Shown: positions 6,693-15,324, numbered from the stretch's first letter. The stretch: 64,000 bases of DNA from Heteroscillospira sp050943935 (GCA_050943935.1 JBMNQC010000006.1:1-64000); one strand, 5' to 3'. The notes: generated by a model from the letters alone, not told the origin. Made by a program: numbers and translations.

Positions 6693-8873
6693 TTACGATA
6701 CTGTGTTTTGGGTGATCCGGGCGGCGAGGCGCGTCCTGCGCCGCTCCGTATCCGTTGTTTCAATGGCTTGTCTGACCGCCTGCTCATCCCCAACGATCAA
6801 TGCCCTGCGCTTGGCGCGGGTCAGACCGGTATAGATCAGGGGCCGCTTGAGCATACGGCCATGAAGATTTTGAATGCTGAGCAGTACCGAGTCGTACTGC
6901 CCACCCTGAGATTTGTGGACCGTGGTGGCGTAGGCCAGTTCCAGATGGCTCAGGCTCTCATTGTCCTCGTAGGACACAACGCGGCCATCGTGGAAGTCTA
7001 CCTCCACCAGAAAACCGTCATCGTCTCGCTCAATTTTGCGGATATAGCCGATGTCGCCATTGCTGACCTCCTCCCGGTTTTTGGTCTGCATGACCTTATC
7101 CCCCAGTCGGAAGACGCGCTGCCCCAGGGTCAGCTCAGGCTTATCGGCAGCGGCTGGGTTGACCAAGGCGCGCAGCCGTTCGTTCATGCTCTGTACGCCG
7201 GTCTCGGTCTTATGCCGGAATGGGGTCAGCAGCGCAACATTATCCACGCCATACCGGCCCACCTCCTGCATATACAATCGCTCCAGCCACCGAGCAGACT
7301 GCTGAATATCGGCGGACGGCCAAAGCTGGAAATCTCCATCAAACTGGAGGTCGGTGTCGCCATGGCGGATGCGCTGGGCATTCTCGGCGATCATACTGCC
7401 TTCGCTCTGGCGGAACACCTTGTCCAGCATGACCATTGGGATCCGGCCGCAGCCGATCAGTTCGCTGAGTACCGCACCCGGTCCGACAGAGGGGAGCTGG
7501 TCCGCGTCCCCCACCAGTACCAGCCGGCACATGGGCGGGAGGGCTTGAAACAGATACCATGTCATTGCCATATCCAGCATACTGACCTCGTCCACCAGTA
7601 CCAGGTCAGCGTCCAACTGCTCCGGCAGTGTCAGCGTATTGGTGTCGCCGGCGGTCAGGTTCAGTGCCTTATGGACGGTACAGGCGGTCAGGCCGGTACT
7701 CTGCTCCAGCCTTCGCGCCGCACGGCCCGTGGGTGCGCAGCAAACGATATCCGCGTCCGGGAACGCCTTGCGGTAGATATTCAGAAATACCCGCTGGATG
7801 GAGGTCTTGCCGGTGCCGGGACCGCCGGAGATCAGGCAAAGCGGGGACGCAAGGGCGGTCTTGACTGCACGCCGTTGCTCCTCTGCCAAAATAAATCCCA
7901 GTTCCTCCTGCTGCCGGTCGATCTCGTCGTCCAGATCGCCGATATAGGGCAGGCTGCTCCGCTGGAGCATCTCCCGAACGCACTGAGCAACGCCGTCCTC
8001 CGCCTTTGCCATGACGGGGCGGTAGACATGATCCTGATACAGGACCAGCCGCTCCGTTTTCAGCATCTCAAACGCCACGTTGGCGACTGCCATGCGGTTC
8101 AGGCCCGGCGTGCGCAGCAGCTGCACCGTCTCTTGGACAAACCGCTCTTTGGGCATACACAGGTGGCCCTTGTGCTCGGCCAGCTCCAGTGTGTGTAGCA
8201 GTCCGGCGGCGACCCGTTCCGGGGCCGTTCGTGGAATCCCCACGCGCTCTGCCAGCTGATCTGCCGCGTCAAACGGCAGCAGCCCCATTTCAAACACCTC
8301 GTAGGGATGCTCCTTCAGCAGCTCCTCTGCTCTGGCTCCCAGTTCTTTTTGCAGCCGGACAACCTGACCGGCGTTGATGTCCAGCGGTGCCAACAGCGTG
8401 ATGATCCGCCTGGCGCTCCGGGTCTCCATGTAGGAGTCCCTGAGCTGTGTACTGCGCTTTCCGCTGATGCCGGGAACCTCCAGAATGCGATCCGGGTCGT
8501 TATCCAATATCGCCAGCGTATCATCACCAAAGGTATTGTAAATGCGCTCGGCCAATTTCTTGCCGATGCCGCGGATCAGGCCAGAGGAGAGGTAGGCTAC
8601 GATCCCATTCTTTCCGGGGTCGATGATCTCCTCATAGGACTCCATGACAAACTGGAGGCCATACTTGGCGTCCTTCTTCCACCGACCAGTCATATCCACT
8701 TTCACCCGCTCCATGGTGGGCAGGTAATGTCCCACCACGGTGATACTGCTGAGCTTATTCCCCTGGGCATCCAGAACGGTTTCACAGGGCATATAAAGCG
8801 CTACCGTGTAGCTGCCGTTTTGGACTTCCTGAACGCTCTTGGGATAAATCAGCCTGAAAAACTTACACTTCAT
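6693..8873 (-). CDS. recD2: RecD2-family DNA helicase
   Basis: A 726-residue superfamily 1B helicase. Order: N-terminal OB-like region, helix-hairpin-helix region (SGLIRGIGKKLAERI, then EVPGISGKR, about 95-150), Walker A (ISGGPGTGKTSIQR, about 345), Walker B (LVLVDEVSMLD), motif III (LVLVGDADQLPSVGPG) and the C-terminal motif ATTVHKSQGGQYD (about 640). It unwinds DNA 5' to 3'. Without RecB/RecC it probably acts in replication or repair of the element. AGGAGG lies 8 bases before the ATG, and the gene starts 11 bases after the upstream gene's stop. Confidence 0.93.
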   Translation of the reverse strand: MKCKFFRLIYPKSVQEVQNGSYTVALYMPCETVLDAQGNKLSSITVVGHYLPTMERVKVDMTGRWKKDAKYGLQFVMESYEEIIDPGKNGIVAYLSSGLIRGIGKKLAERIYNTFGDDTLAILDNDPDRILEVPGISGKRSTQLRDSYMETRSARRIITLLAPLDINAGQVVRLQKELGARAEELLKEHPYEVFEMGLLPFDAADQLAERVGIPRTAPERVAAGLLHTLELAEHKGHLCMPKERFVQETVQLLRTPGLNRMAVANVAFEMLKTERLVLYQDHVYRPVMAKAEDGVAQCVREMLQRSSLPYIGDLDDEIDRQQEELGFILAEEQRRAVKTALASPLCLISGGPGTGKTSIQRVFLNIYRKAFPDADIVCCAPTGRAARRLEQSTGLTACTVHKALNLTAGDTNTLTLPEQLDADLVLVDEVSMLDMAMTWYLFQALPPMCRLVLVGDADQLPSVGPGAVLSELIGCGRIPMVMLDKVFRQSEGSMIAENAQRIRHGDTDLQFDGDFQLWPSADIQQSARWLERLYMQEVGRYGVDNVALLTPFRHKTETGVQSMNERLRALVNPAAADKPELTLGQRVFRLGDKVMQTKNREEVSNGDIGYIRKIERDDDGFLVEVDFHDGRVVSYEDNESLSHLELAYATTVHKSQGGQYDSVLLSIQNLHGRMLKRPLIYTGLTRAKRRALIVGDEQAVRQAIETTDTERRRTRLAARITQNTVS

Positions 8874-8884
8874 CCCGCGTCCTC

Positions 8885-9565
8885 CTAAGCCAAGACCCGC
8901 TCAGTGGTGGGGACATAGACGATCCGCTCCTCCACCGAGTGGTTTTGCGCAATATACAGTGCCTTGGCTACAATGTCATCGGCCAACCGGTCAAATTCCT
9001 GTACCAGCTCCGTCCGCTGCTGGAGTTCATAGAGGGACCAGTCCTCAAAGTCCTCGTCCATATCAACACCCCGCCCCGGATAGGAAAAGATTCGCGTGGG
9101 TGGCTTATCGAAGTCGATGCGGGCCTCCTTATTACATACCCCGCATCGCCTGCCGGTCTCTGCTATCGAAGTGTAATTTTTCTGGCCGCACCGGGCGCAG
9201 AAGGAGCGGTATCCGCTGGGTTCGGTCCCGCCCTGATAGAGTACCAGATAGCCGCTGCTGCGGCCGTTCCAGCCGGCCTGCCACAGGTAGCTGTGCCGGC
9301 GGCCAAAGTCCTCAACCAACTCATTGAGACGGTCATAAAACTCCGGCACGTCAATCAGGTCCCAGAGCTTGTCTTCCATCTCACGGTCAAAGCCAAGATT
9401 GTAGAGCTTCATATTGCAGGCATATGAAGTGCTGCGGTTCCAGCTGTTCATCGTGTCATACCGGAAATGGTTTGCCAGATAAGCGGTCATCTCCTCCCGC
9501 GAGCGTTTGTCCACCTGCTTGGAAAAGAGCCGCCGGCCTGGGGCTATCGTTTTGATTGGGATCAT
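8885..9565 (-). CDS. Zinc-ribbon element protein, unknown function
   Basis: A 226-residue protein. The start at 9563-9565 is chosen because TCAGGAGGTGA precedes it by about 6 bases; the longer open frame has no such site. A Cys-x2-Cys pair (CARCGQKNY) and a second (CGVCNKE) in the middle form a likely zinc ribbon. The N-terminal half is rich in aromatic residues. It lies directly upstream of the RecD-like helicase and is probably co-transcribed with it. A DNA-binding role is inference. Confidence 0.65.
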   Translation of the reverse strand: MIPIKTIAPGRRLFSKQVDKRSREEMTAYLANHFRYDTMNSWNRSTSYACNMKLYNLGFDREMEDKLWDLIDVPEFYDRLNELVEDFGRRHSYLWQAGWNGRSSGYLVLYQGGTEPSGYRSFCARCGQKNYTSIAETGRRCGVCNKEARIDFDKPPTRIFSYPGRGVDMDEDFEDWSLYELQQRTELVQEFDRLADDIVAKALYIAQNHSVEERIVYVPTTERVLA

Positions 9566-9586
9566 GCTGTCACCTCCTGAAAATGG

Positions 9587-9621
9587 ACACAGGGAGGCCG
9601 GTATTGCGGCGCTCCCTGTGT
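9587..9621 (-). terminator. Stem-loop between element genes
   Basis: Perfect 10-bp stem acacagggag/ctccctgtgt (9587-9596 with 9612-9621), just downstream of the secreted protein gene. The minus-strand tail is only weakly T-rich (CCATTTTC), so it may be a partial terminator or a processing site that lowers expression of the helicase group. Confidence 0.5.
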
Positions 9622-9630
9622 TTGGGATCA

Positions 9631-10380
9631 TTATGCGGGCTGGATGGTCACCTTGACCTTCCGGCTCTCTGACGGTTTGAGCGCCGCCGCGTAGATGCTG
9701 GGATGCTCCTTTTTGAGATAGCCTGTGACATAGCTGACTGTCTTGCTGCCGCCGTAGGTACAAACGGCGGTGAATCGGTTGCCGATCTCATAGTCATCAG
9801 CGTTGTAGGTGTTGTCGGTCTGCCACTGAACATCCTGAAGCGTCAGCGTCCGCCCGCCATCGGTAATGGTCTTGGGCAGATACTGGGTGTCCGCGTCAGA
9901 GAGGTTCGGATAGGTCCTGGTGGCTGTGACAGGGTTAGTCGAACTGCCGTAGCCGGAGGGTTCAGTCTTGATGCTGTCCAGGACCAGCCGCAGCGTACCG
10001 GTGAACCCCTCTTCTGTGGTGACCTCTTTCTCCTGGGGCAGCAGCTCCAAAATTGTCTCCATATCCTTTTTGGCGCTCTCTACCGTTTCTGTCTGGGTGA
10101 CGGTCTGTGTTTCAGAGCCGATGATCACCTCTCGCAGGATATCGCTGCATTCATAGTGCAGCTCGTCCCGGTCAAAGGGCGACATGGGAAGGGTGGAGGG
10201 GTCGGTACTGGGCGAGAGATCATAGACCTTTCGGATCTCCCTGGCGTTTTGGTCGATGATGATATCCACCGGCAGCACCGTTTCCGGATTTTTCAGGTCT
10301 ACCGCTGCCGCACTTGCGGGCAGGGCCACCATGGCCAGCAACAGAAGGGATACTGACAGGGAAATGAACCTTTTTCTCAC
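9631..10380 (-). CDS. Secreted element protein
   Basis: A 249-residue exported protein starting with GTG at 10378-10380 (GGAGG nine bases upstream). It has a clear signal peptide: basic start, hydrophobic core LSVSLLLLAMVALPASA, then a cleavage site near residue 25. The mature part is rich in Thr, Asp and Glu and has no motif I recognise. It follows the VirB2-like gene, so a role at the cell surface during transfer is possible, but this is only inference. It could equally be a host-cell envelope modifier carried as cargo. Confidence 0.68.
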   Translation of the reverse strand: MRKRFISLSVSLLLLAMVALPASAAAVDLKNPETVLPVDIIIDQNAREIRKVYDLSPSTDPSTLPMSPFDRDELHYECSDILREVIIGSETQTVTQTETVESAKKDMETILELLPQEKEVTTEEGFTGTLRLVLDSIKTEPSGYGSSTNPVTATRTYPNLSDADTQYLPKTITDGGRTLTLQDVQWQTDNTYNADDYEIGNRFTAVCTYGGSKTVSYVTGYLKKEHPSIYAAALKPSESRKVKVTIQPA

Positions 10381-10424
10381 TGGATGTTTCCTCCTTTTCG
10401 GGTATGTGGTTCATTTGTGGTTGC

Positions 10425-10799
10425 TCAGGGGGTGTACTGTCCGCCTTGGATCAACGGCTGCAGGTAGGCCACTGCGAAGCCCAGCGTGTTCAAAACGATC
10501 CATGTCACCACGATCCGTTTGAGCCAGCTGGTAGCCTCAGCGACCGCCCGCTCATTGCGGGAGATCATGCGCACCAACAGCGCCACAGATGCCGCCGTCA
10601 CGCCCACAATGGTGGAGATACCCACCAGTTGGCCGTAAACATCCGCGATGATGGTGGAAAATCGGGTCCACATCGTATCAGCTGCGGCAGCAGGCTGGGC
10701 AAACAGCACCATCATGTAGCAGACGGATACCGCTGCCTGCGCCATGCGCGGAAGTCTTGCCGTCCAGCGGCTATGCTCCGCACGTTCTTTCTTCGCCAT
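10425..10799 (-). CDS. VirB2/TrbC-like small membrane protein
   Basis: A 124-residue protein starting at the ATG at 10797-10799, which has AAGGAGGAG upstream. A signal-like hydrophobic stretch (about 20-40, ending PAAAADT) is followed by two transmembrane helices (about 55-75 and 92-115) joined by a short basic loop (RMISRNERAVAE). This pattern matches pilin-like VirB2/TrbC proteins of type IV secretion. No other secretion genes are visible in the element, so it may be a remnant or act with machinery elsewhere. Confidence 0.55.
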   Translation of the reverse strand: MAKKERAEHSRWTARLPRMAQAAVSVCYMMVLFAQPAAAADTMWTRFSTIIADVYGQLVGISTIVGVTAASVALLVRMISRNERAVAEATSWLKRIVVTWIVLNTLGFAVAYLQPLIQGGQYTP

Positions 10800-10836
10800 A
10801 CAAACTCCTCCTTCCCATAATTCTGAGCAGCAAAAA

Positions 10837-10882
10837 GCGCCGGGCCGCAGGAAAGCTAAAGACCTTCTGCGAAACCCGGCGC
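10837..10882 (-). terminator. Terminator upstream of the VirB2-like gene
   Basis: Stem gcgccggg/cccggcgc (10837-10844 with 10875-10882), with an inner helix (cgcagga/tctgcg) and a TTTTT tract on the minus strand. It separates the regulatory/replication genes at 10982-12671 from the downstream units. Confidence 0.82.
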
Positions 10883-10981
10883 ACTGCCCGTGCCCACTTT
10901 TGGACGCTACTATCATAGCACATTTCCGCTCATCATGTCATCGGCGGCGGCACTGCCAATTTTCCTGCCAATTTTCTGCCA

Positions 10982-11611
10982 TTAGTTTCCCTCCAGCAGG
11001 GTCAGGATCTCCAGCCATGCGTCCAGACACCCCGCCGGGGCCGTCCAGAGCCGGATGGAGAGGATGTTGATCGCCTGCTGCCGCAGCCGGTAGTAGTGCC
11101 GGTCGGAGATGTCCAGCCGGTACAGGATCTCCTGATGGGTGAGCTTGTCCGGGGTGATGAAGGTCTGAAAGAGGATATCGTACATCATCTGGCCGTTTCC
11201 CGGTTTTTGCCGAAGCACTGTCAGCGCATCGTTGATCCGGTCCAGCAGCAGCCTGGATTGCTTGATACTGAGCATACGGTGCTCCAAGCGGGCATTCCCC
11301 ATGGCCAGCTGGGTATCCACCATACTGAGTAGGGCGTCCAGGTCCTTCAGCGGGCGGTCCAGCTCCTCGGCCACCTGCTCCGGAAAACATTCCAACGCCC
11401 AGACGATATCCCGGTAGTGCTTGAGCATCATCTGAGTGTTGTGGTACATATTGCGGCGCAGAGCTTGCTCCGTTTGACGGGCCTTTTCGTTTCTGATGCT
11501 GGGGTCTTCTACGATCCCACGGCGCTCCAGCAGCGAGATCAACTGCTCTGCCTGAGGAATATGTTCGTGATTCGGCAGTTCACCACAAAGGGTCGCCTTC
11601 AAATCTGCCAT
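10982..11611 (-). CDS. Putative HTH regulator (sigma-4/ArpU-like)
   Basis: A 209-residue protein. The start at 11609-11611 follows GGAGG by 8 bases. Most of it is helical. The C-terminal part (about 150-195: LTHQEILYRLDISDRHYYRLRQQAINIL) looks like a sigma region 4 or ArpU-type helix-turn-helix as found in phage and element late regulators. Its 5' end overlaps the preceding gene by 32 bases. It could control transcription of the downstream transfer or maintenance genes; target sites are unknown. Confidence 0.55.
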   Translation of the reverse strand: MADLKATLCGELPNHEHIPQAEQLISLLERRGIVEDPSIRNEKARQTEQALRRNMYHNTQMMLKHYRDIVWALECFPEQVAEELDRPLKDLDALLSMVDTQLAMGNARLEHRMLSIKQSRLLLDRINDALTVLRQKPGNGQMMYDILFQTFITPDKLTHQEILYRLDISDRHYYRLRQQAINILSIRLWTAPAGCLDAWLEILTLLEGN

Positions 11612-12671
11612 AGTCAATACCTCCATAGTCGGTTGGCGGGCCGGTTTTTTGTCCGGCCCTGAGCAAACATCCAAACTCGACCGGGGAATTTCCCTCTTTA
11701 CCCTGGCAGTCCTCCATGAAACTCTTACAATGCCTACAAGGAGAAAAATACGCGCGCGTAATAGGGCAGCCGGAAACCGCAACACGGCACTGCTCCACCG
11801 CAGGGGCGGACTGAACCTGTGGAGTTTGCGGCACGACTCTGCGGCTGTACCAGGCGATCCAGCGGTTCACCCGCTCATGGTCGCTGGTATCCTTTGTGTG
11901 CGCTTTACCGCCATAAATGCGTATTGGTTCCAAAATGCGTTGGACTTGTGAAGGCTCCGGCAGAGTAAACGAAGTTCCTGCAGGGTAGCCGGCGTTGAAG
12001 ATCAGGCATCCGAAAGCGCCTGGCAGCTTTTGCAGCGGGAAGGCATCCGCATGTTTTTTGAAAAAGCGCCAGACCTTGGTCTTCTCCCATCCCCAACGGC
12101 GGCCAAGGGTTTCCAGGGTCAAAACGGCGCCGTACTTTCCAAACTGGACAGCCGGCGCCATATGAGAAAACGCATTGCCGGGCTCCTGCCATACCGTGTG
12201 GCACCAGAGATCCAGCCATGCGTCCAACTCATCAAAGTGATAGTGCGCCTCCGCGAGGCGCTGGGTCATGTTCCGGGGCAGGCATAGGAAACCATACCCC
12301 TGGGTGGCGTAGACCGCCTCGGCACCCATACAGGGCTCGCCGGAGCACTGGACCACCCAGTCCTTGATCTGATAGGTGAGTTTCTTTGTCTTCGGGTCAA
12401 GCTCATAATCTATGTAGCCCAGTTGGGTCAGCTTGCCCATCATCTCCAGGGCCTTCTTTCGGTTTTTGATGCCCAGGATGCTCTTGAGGCCCACAACGCC
12501 GCCGACCCATGAGCCGATGGTGACGTGATTGACATATCTGTAATAGCGGGCCTGTCCGTTGCGGAAGGCCGCACGGGAGGCCAGCCGCGCCCAAGCGCCC
12601 ATGATGCCCTTGCCTTGCGGCATTTGATTGCGGGGGAGCTTGACCCATTGGTATTTTAACAGGCACTTCAC
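11580..12671 (-). CDS. Putative winged-helix replication protein
   Basis: A 363-residue protein with a GTG start at 12669-12671, preceded by AGAGGAGG. The N-terminal part looks like a winged helix (GSWVGGVVGLKSILGIKNRKKALEMM, then a wing LTYQIKDW). A second helix-turn-helix-like segment is LTLETLGRRWGWEKTKVWRFF (about 185-205). The C-terminal region has clustered cysteines (CPITRAYFSPCRHCKSFMEDC) that may bind metal. Double winged-helix proteins with this layout often start plasmid or phage replication. The function is inferred from domain impression and the nearby parM/primase genes. It could also be a regulator. Confidence 0.5.
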   Translation of the reverse strand: MKCLLKYQWVKLPRNQMPQGKGIMGAWARLASRAAFRNGQARYYRYVNHVTIGSWVGGVVGLKSILGIKNRKKALEMMGKLTQLGYIDYELDPKTKKLTYQIKDWVVQCSGEPCMGAEAVYATQGYGFLCLPRNMTQRLAEAHYHFDELDAWLDLWCHTVWQEPGNAFSHMAPAVQFGKYGAVLTLETLGRRWGWEKTKVWRFFKKHADAFPLQKLPGAFGCLIFNAGYPAGTSFTLPEPSQVQRILEPIRIYGGKAHTKDTSDHERVNRWIAWYSRRVVPQTPQVQSAPAVEQCRVAVSGCPITRAYFSPCRHCKSFMEDCQGKEGNSPVEFGCLLRAGQKTGPPTDYGGIDYGRFEGDPLW

Positions 12672-12699
12672 CTGGCTGACCTCCTCTCTGATATTTGGA

Positions 12700-12728
12700 T
12701 TGAAAAAGGCCCCGCTCCATGCTAAAAT
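12700..12728 (+). promoter_or_regulatory. Predicted promoter of the zinc-ribbon gene
   Basis: TTGAAA (12700-12705), a 17-base spacer and TAAAAT (12723-12728), 29 bases before the ATG at 12757. It lies in the divergent gap with the winged-helix gene. Confidence 0.65.
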
Positions 12729-12756
12729 GGACAGGCATGAAAGCGAGGAGAAAAAT

Positions 12757-12921
12757 ATGGTATATGCGTGCGATCATTGCCACTTCCTATTCTCTCGGGT
12801 ATCTCCGGTCGAGCAGTGTCCGGACTGCGGAAAAGCGTGTATCCGGCCTGCTACGCAGGAAGAAATAGCGGAATTTGAAAAGCGAAACTTGGACAACCTG
12901 TGGGAAGACAGAGAATCGTAA
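12757..12921 (+). CDS. Small zinc-ribbon protein
   Basis: A 54-residue protein with a classic four-cysteine zinc ribbon: CDHCHF near residue 5 and CPDCGKAC near 21, followed by an acidic helix (ATQEEIAEFEKRNL). GAGGAG lies 6 bases before the ATG and a well-spaced promoter precedes it. It is one of the two plus-strand genes in the cargo region. It resembles small rubredoxin-like or rubrerythrin-type zinc ribbons. Its role is unknown. An upstream in-frame extension exists but has no ribosome site. Confidence 0.7.
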   Translation: MVYACDHCHFLFSRVSPVEQCPDCGKACIRPATQEEIAEFEKRNLDNLWEDRES

Positions 12922-12934
12922 GCGGCACTACGGC

Positions 12935-14182
12935 TTACAGTGTCCCAAGAAAGCCCACGGGGTGAATGATATGCTCCCCCTTGGCGTCCAAGTCCAGAGC
13001 TGAATCTATCAGTGCAATAGCCCGGCGGATGCTGCGATACCCATATTTGCTGCGGATCTTGTCCAGCGCCCGGTCGATATCGGCCCGGCGCTGGGCTTTT
13101 TGCACCTCTGGGAACAGGGATAGCTGCACAAGGTCGTCGGCTGGGGATAGTCCGCTGGCCTTTACTGACAGGCTGCGCACAGGCTCTCCGCCAGTGTGGT
13201 GCCGCCGGAACAGCTCCATAGCTGTCTCCCAGATATCCAGTGTGTTCGCTGTGGGGCGGTCCAGCTTGGCCTGCCGGTCGTAGGACAGCAGACGGTTGTC
13301 ACGGATACCCACAGATACGGAGGAGCAGAGGCAGTTCTGCTCCCGCAGGCGTGCTCCCACACTCTCGCACAGGGCCATGAGGGTGATCTTCACATCATCC
13401 TCGCTGACCAGGTCCCGGGGCGCGGTGGTGGAGTTGCCGATGCTTTTCATGGGTGGAACCGCATAGTACCGCCGGACGCCGGAATGATCCTGCCCGTTGG
13501 CAAACTGATGGAGCATGACGCCGTTCTTGCCCAGTAACCAGTATAAAAAGTCCACGCTGGCCTGGGCCAGTCCGCCGATGGTAGTGATTCCGTACCGGTT
13601 CAGTTTCTGGGTGGTGGCCGGCCCCACATAGAGCAGGTCGCTCACCGGCAGACTCCAGGCCTTCTCCCGATAGTTCTCCGGGGTAATGACTGTGGTGGCA
13701 TCGGGCTTTTTCATATCCGAACCCAGTTTGGCAAATACTTTATTGAAGGACACGCCCACCGAGACTGTCAGCCCCAGTTCCCGCCGAATGCGGCTCCGGA
13801 TCTTATCGGCGATGACCGGGCCGTCTCCGAACAGCCCTACAGAGCCGGTGACATCCAGCCAACACTCATCCAGGCCGAAGGGTTCCACCTGGTCGGTATA
13901 GGTGGTATAGATGTCTCTGGCCTGGGCGGAGAAAGTAAGATAGCGCTCATAATGGGCCGGCACGCAGATTAGGCCGGGACACTGCTGCCGGGCCTCCCAC
14001 AGCACCTGTCCAGTATGGACGCCAAACCGCTTGGCGATGTCGTTTTTGGCCAGCACAATGCCGTGGCGGGCCTCCTCGTCTCCGGCCACCGCCACCGGCT
14101 TGTCCCGCAGCGTGGGGTCGTACAAGATCTCCACACTGGCATAAAAATTATTCATGTCCGAATGTAAAATCACAGGTTTCAT
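12935..14182 (-). CDS. Y-family DNA polymerase (Pol IV/UmuC type)
   Basis: About 415 residues. Catalytic motifs: HSDMNNFYASVE (first metal-binding Asp), DECWLDVTG (Asp-Glu pair) and the little-finger region further on. The helix-hairpin-helix segment LYVGPATTQKLNRYGITTIGGLA is intact. The tail contains QLSLF, a sliding-clamp binding motif. Such enzymes copy damaged templates and raise mutation rates. The start is uncertain: the ATG at 14180-14182 begins the conserved part, and another ATG at 14213-14215 adds 11 non-conserved residues; neither has a strong ribosome site. It diverges from the SRAP gene. Confidence 0.9.
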   Translation of the reverse strand: MKPVILHSDMNNFYASVEILYDPTLRDKPVAVAGDEEARHGIVLAKNDIAKRFGVHTGQVLWEARQQCPGLICVPAHYERYLTFSAQARDIYTTYTDQVEPFGLDECWLDVTGSVGLFGDGPVIADKIRSRIRRELGLTVSVGVSFNKVFAKLGSDMKKPDATTVITPENYREKAWSLPVSDLLYVGPATTQKLNRYGITTIGGLAQASVDFLYWLLGKNGVMLHQFANGQDHSGVRRYYAVPPMKSIGNSTTAPRDLVSEDDVKITLMALCESVGARLREQNCLCSSVSVGIRDNRLLSYDRQAKLDRPTANTLDIWETAMELFRRHHTGGEPVRSLSVKASGLSPADDLVQLSLFPEVQKAQRRADIDRALDKIRSKYGYRSIRRAIALIDSALDLDAKGEHIIHPVGFLGTL

Positions 14183-14235
14183 GCTCTCAGTATGTGAGGG
14201 CAGAACGGCCTTCATGCCTGAAAGGGGTATCCATC

Positions 14236-14802
14236 ATGTGCGGAAGATACAGCTTAGCGCCGGAGCAGTCCAAAGAGATCGCCCAAATCGTGGCTGAGAT
14301 ACAGTCTCGGTTTGGGGCTGCCAGTATCCATATCGGGGAGATATACCCCACCAACGCTGCCCCCATCCTGATCCCGGACAAACAAAAAACGACCCCCAAG
14401 CCGATGACCTGGGGGTTTCCCAGCTTCAAGGGCAAGGGGGTCATTATCAATGCCAGAGGAGAGACGGCACTGGATAAGCCGATGTTCCGCCGATCTCTGC
14501 TGGAGCGGCGATGTGTCGTCCCGACCACCGGTTTCTATGAGTGGGACAAGCAAAAGCATAAGTACCACTTCCGGCTACCGGGGCAGGAAAAACTCTGCCT
14601 TGCCGGGCTGTGGAACAGTTTCCAGGGGGAGGAGCGGTTTGTGATCCTGACCACCGCCCCCAATGATACCATCATCAATGTCCACGACCGGATGCCGGTG
14701 CTGCTGACCGATGATGAAGTGGAACCGTGGCTCCATGATACTGGAATGGCTTCCGCCAAGCTGACTGCGTTGCAGCCAGCGCTGGAGCATGTTTCCGTCT
14801 GA
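14236..14802 (+). CDS. SRAP/HMCES (YedK) abasic-site peptidase
   Basis: A 188-residue SOS-response-associated peptidase. The start at 14236 is fixed by the family: after Met removal the catalytic Cys2 (MCGRYSL) must be N-terminal, and AAAGGGG lies 8 bases upstream. Other family motifs are INARGET, FYEWD and the His in VHDRMPVLL. These proteins form a covalent link to abasic sites in single-stranded DNA and protect them. Being divergent from a translesion polymerase within a mobile element fits a damage-tolerance pair, useful when the element moves or replicates as single strands. Confidence 0.92.
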   Translation: MCGRYSLAPEQSKEIAQIVAEIQSRFGAASIHIGEIYPTNAAPILIPDKQKTTPKPMTWGFPSFKGKGVIINARGETALDKPMFRRSLLERRCVVPTTGFYEWDKQKHKYHFRLPGQEKLCLAGLWNSFQGEERFVILTTAPNDTIINVHDRMPVLLTDDEVEPWLHDTGMASAKLTALQPALEHVSV

Positions 14803-15024
14803 TCACCAGCGGATGCGTACCCGCTGGCCCCACAGGGTCTCGACTTGAACGCCGACCAGGAACCAGCCACGGCTGTCCATCTCAATGCGGGTGGGTACCC
14901 ACTGCTCGTTGAGCCAAATGTCCATCGTTGTGCCGCAGTGGAGGCCTCCGTAGCAGTCGTCACTGTTGAAACGGATGTCGGCACGCCCGCTTTGCATATC
15001 AGGAATTAAAATACCTTCTCGCAT
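14803..15024 (-). CDS. DUF5348-like small protein
   Basis: A 73-residue protein whose start at 15022-15024 follows GGAGG by about 8 bases. The sequence (GILIPDMQSGRADIRF ... YGGLHCGTTMDIWLN ... WVPTRIE ... WFLVG) matches my memory of the DUF5348 family, common on Clostridia conjugative elements and of unknown role. It is convergent with the SRAP gene, with almost no gap. I see nothing recognisable between it and the right end of the element (15025-15316) apart from the hairpin at 15158-15182. Confidence 0.7.
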   Translation of the reverse strand: MREGILIPDMQSGRADIRFNSDDCYGGLHCGTTMDIWLNEQWVPTRIEMDSRGWFLVGVQVETLWGQRVRIRW

Positions 15025-15157
15025 TATCGTATCCTCCAATGTTTTGATTGACCTTTTGGTGGTAAATGTATATAATATTTTTGCGACGGGGAAACAAACC
15101 CCATGCCCAGTGTACACCCGAATGGGATGACCTTTGATGATGGCAGATAGCCGAAAT

Positions 15158-15182
15158 GGCTAATACTTTGCTAATATTAGCC
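15158..15182. repeat. Inverted repeat near the right end
   Basis: Arms ggctaata (15158-15165) and tattagcc (15175-15182). It is about 140 bases inside the right core in a gene-free stretch, so it could be an integrase arm or host-factor site. No direct evidence. Confidence 0.35.
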
Positions 15183-15316
15183 GCTGGAACAGGCCGTATC
15201 AGGGCGGTATGTGGCGTACCGCAGCCCAAGGCGTTCGCGTGAAAAACCTTGGTATTCCTGGGTTTTACGGCATTGTAGAGCATGACGGCATAATCGGTCA
15301 AAAAGGGTTCGGCTTT

Positions 15317-15324
15317 CTCCTAAG
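15317..15324 (+). other. attR: attR core
   Basis: Second copy of ctcctaag, directly followed by the displaced 3' half of the host tRNA-Arg. Defines the right end of the element. Confidence 0.8.

Larger units (their letters stand above)
39..15324. mobile_element. Integrated element in tRNA-Arg(CCU)
   Basis: About 15.3 kb lie between two copies of the 8-base core ctcctaag (39-46 and 15317-15324). Joining 7-46 to 15325-15361 gives a perfect 77-nt tRNA-Arg(CCU), which defines the ends. Inside are a tyrosine integrase, an excisionase-like protein, ParM/ParR-like partition genes, a primase, a RecD-type helicase, a Y-family polymerase with an SRAP peptidase, and a VirB2-like protein. Most genes run on the minus strand. 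I see no relaxase, VirB4, VirD4 or transposase, so this is probably a reduced integrative/mobilizable element or a plasmid-like relic of a larger conjugative one. Its tRNA target and integrase-next-to-att layout are typical of integrative elements. Confidence 0.88.

Noticed and set aside
6306..8198. Plus-strand open frame of 630 codons
   Set aside because: Antisense to the RecD2-type helicase; no ribosome site or domain.
8885..9763. Longer N-terminal form of the zinc-ribbon element protein
   Set aside because: The extra 66 residues cover the stem-loop and part of the next gene, and the shorter start has an excellent ribosome site.
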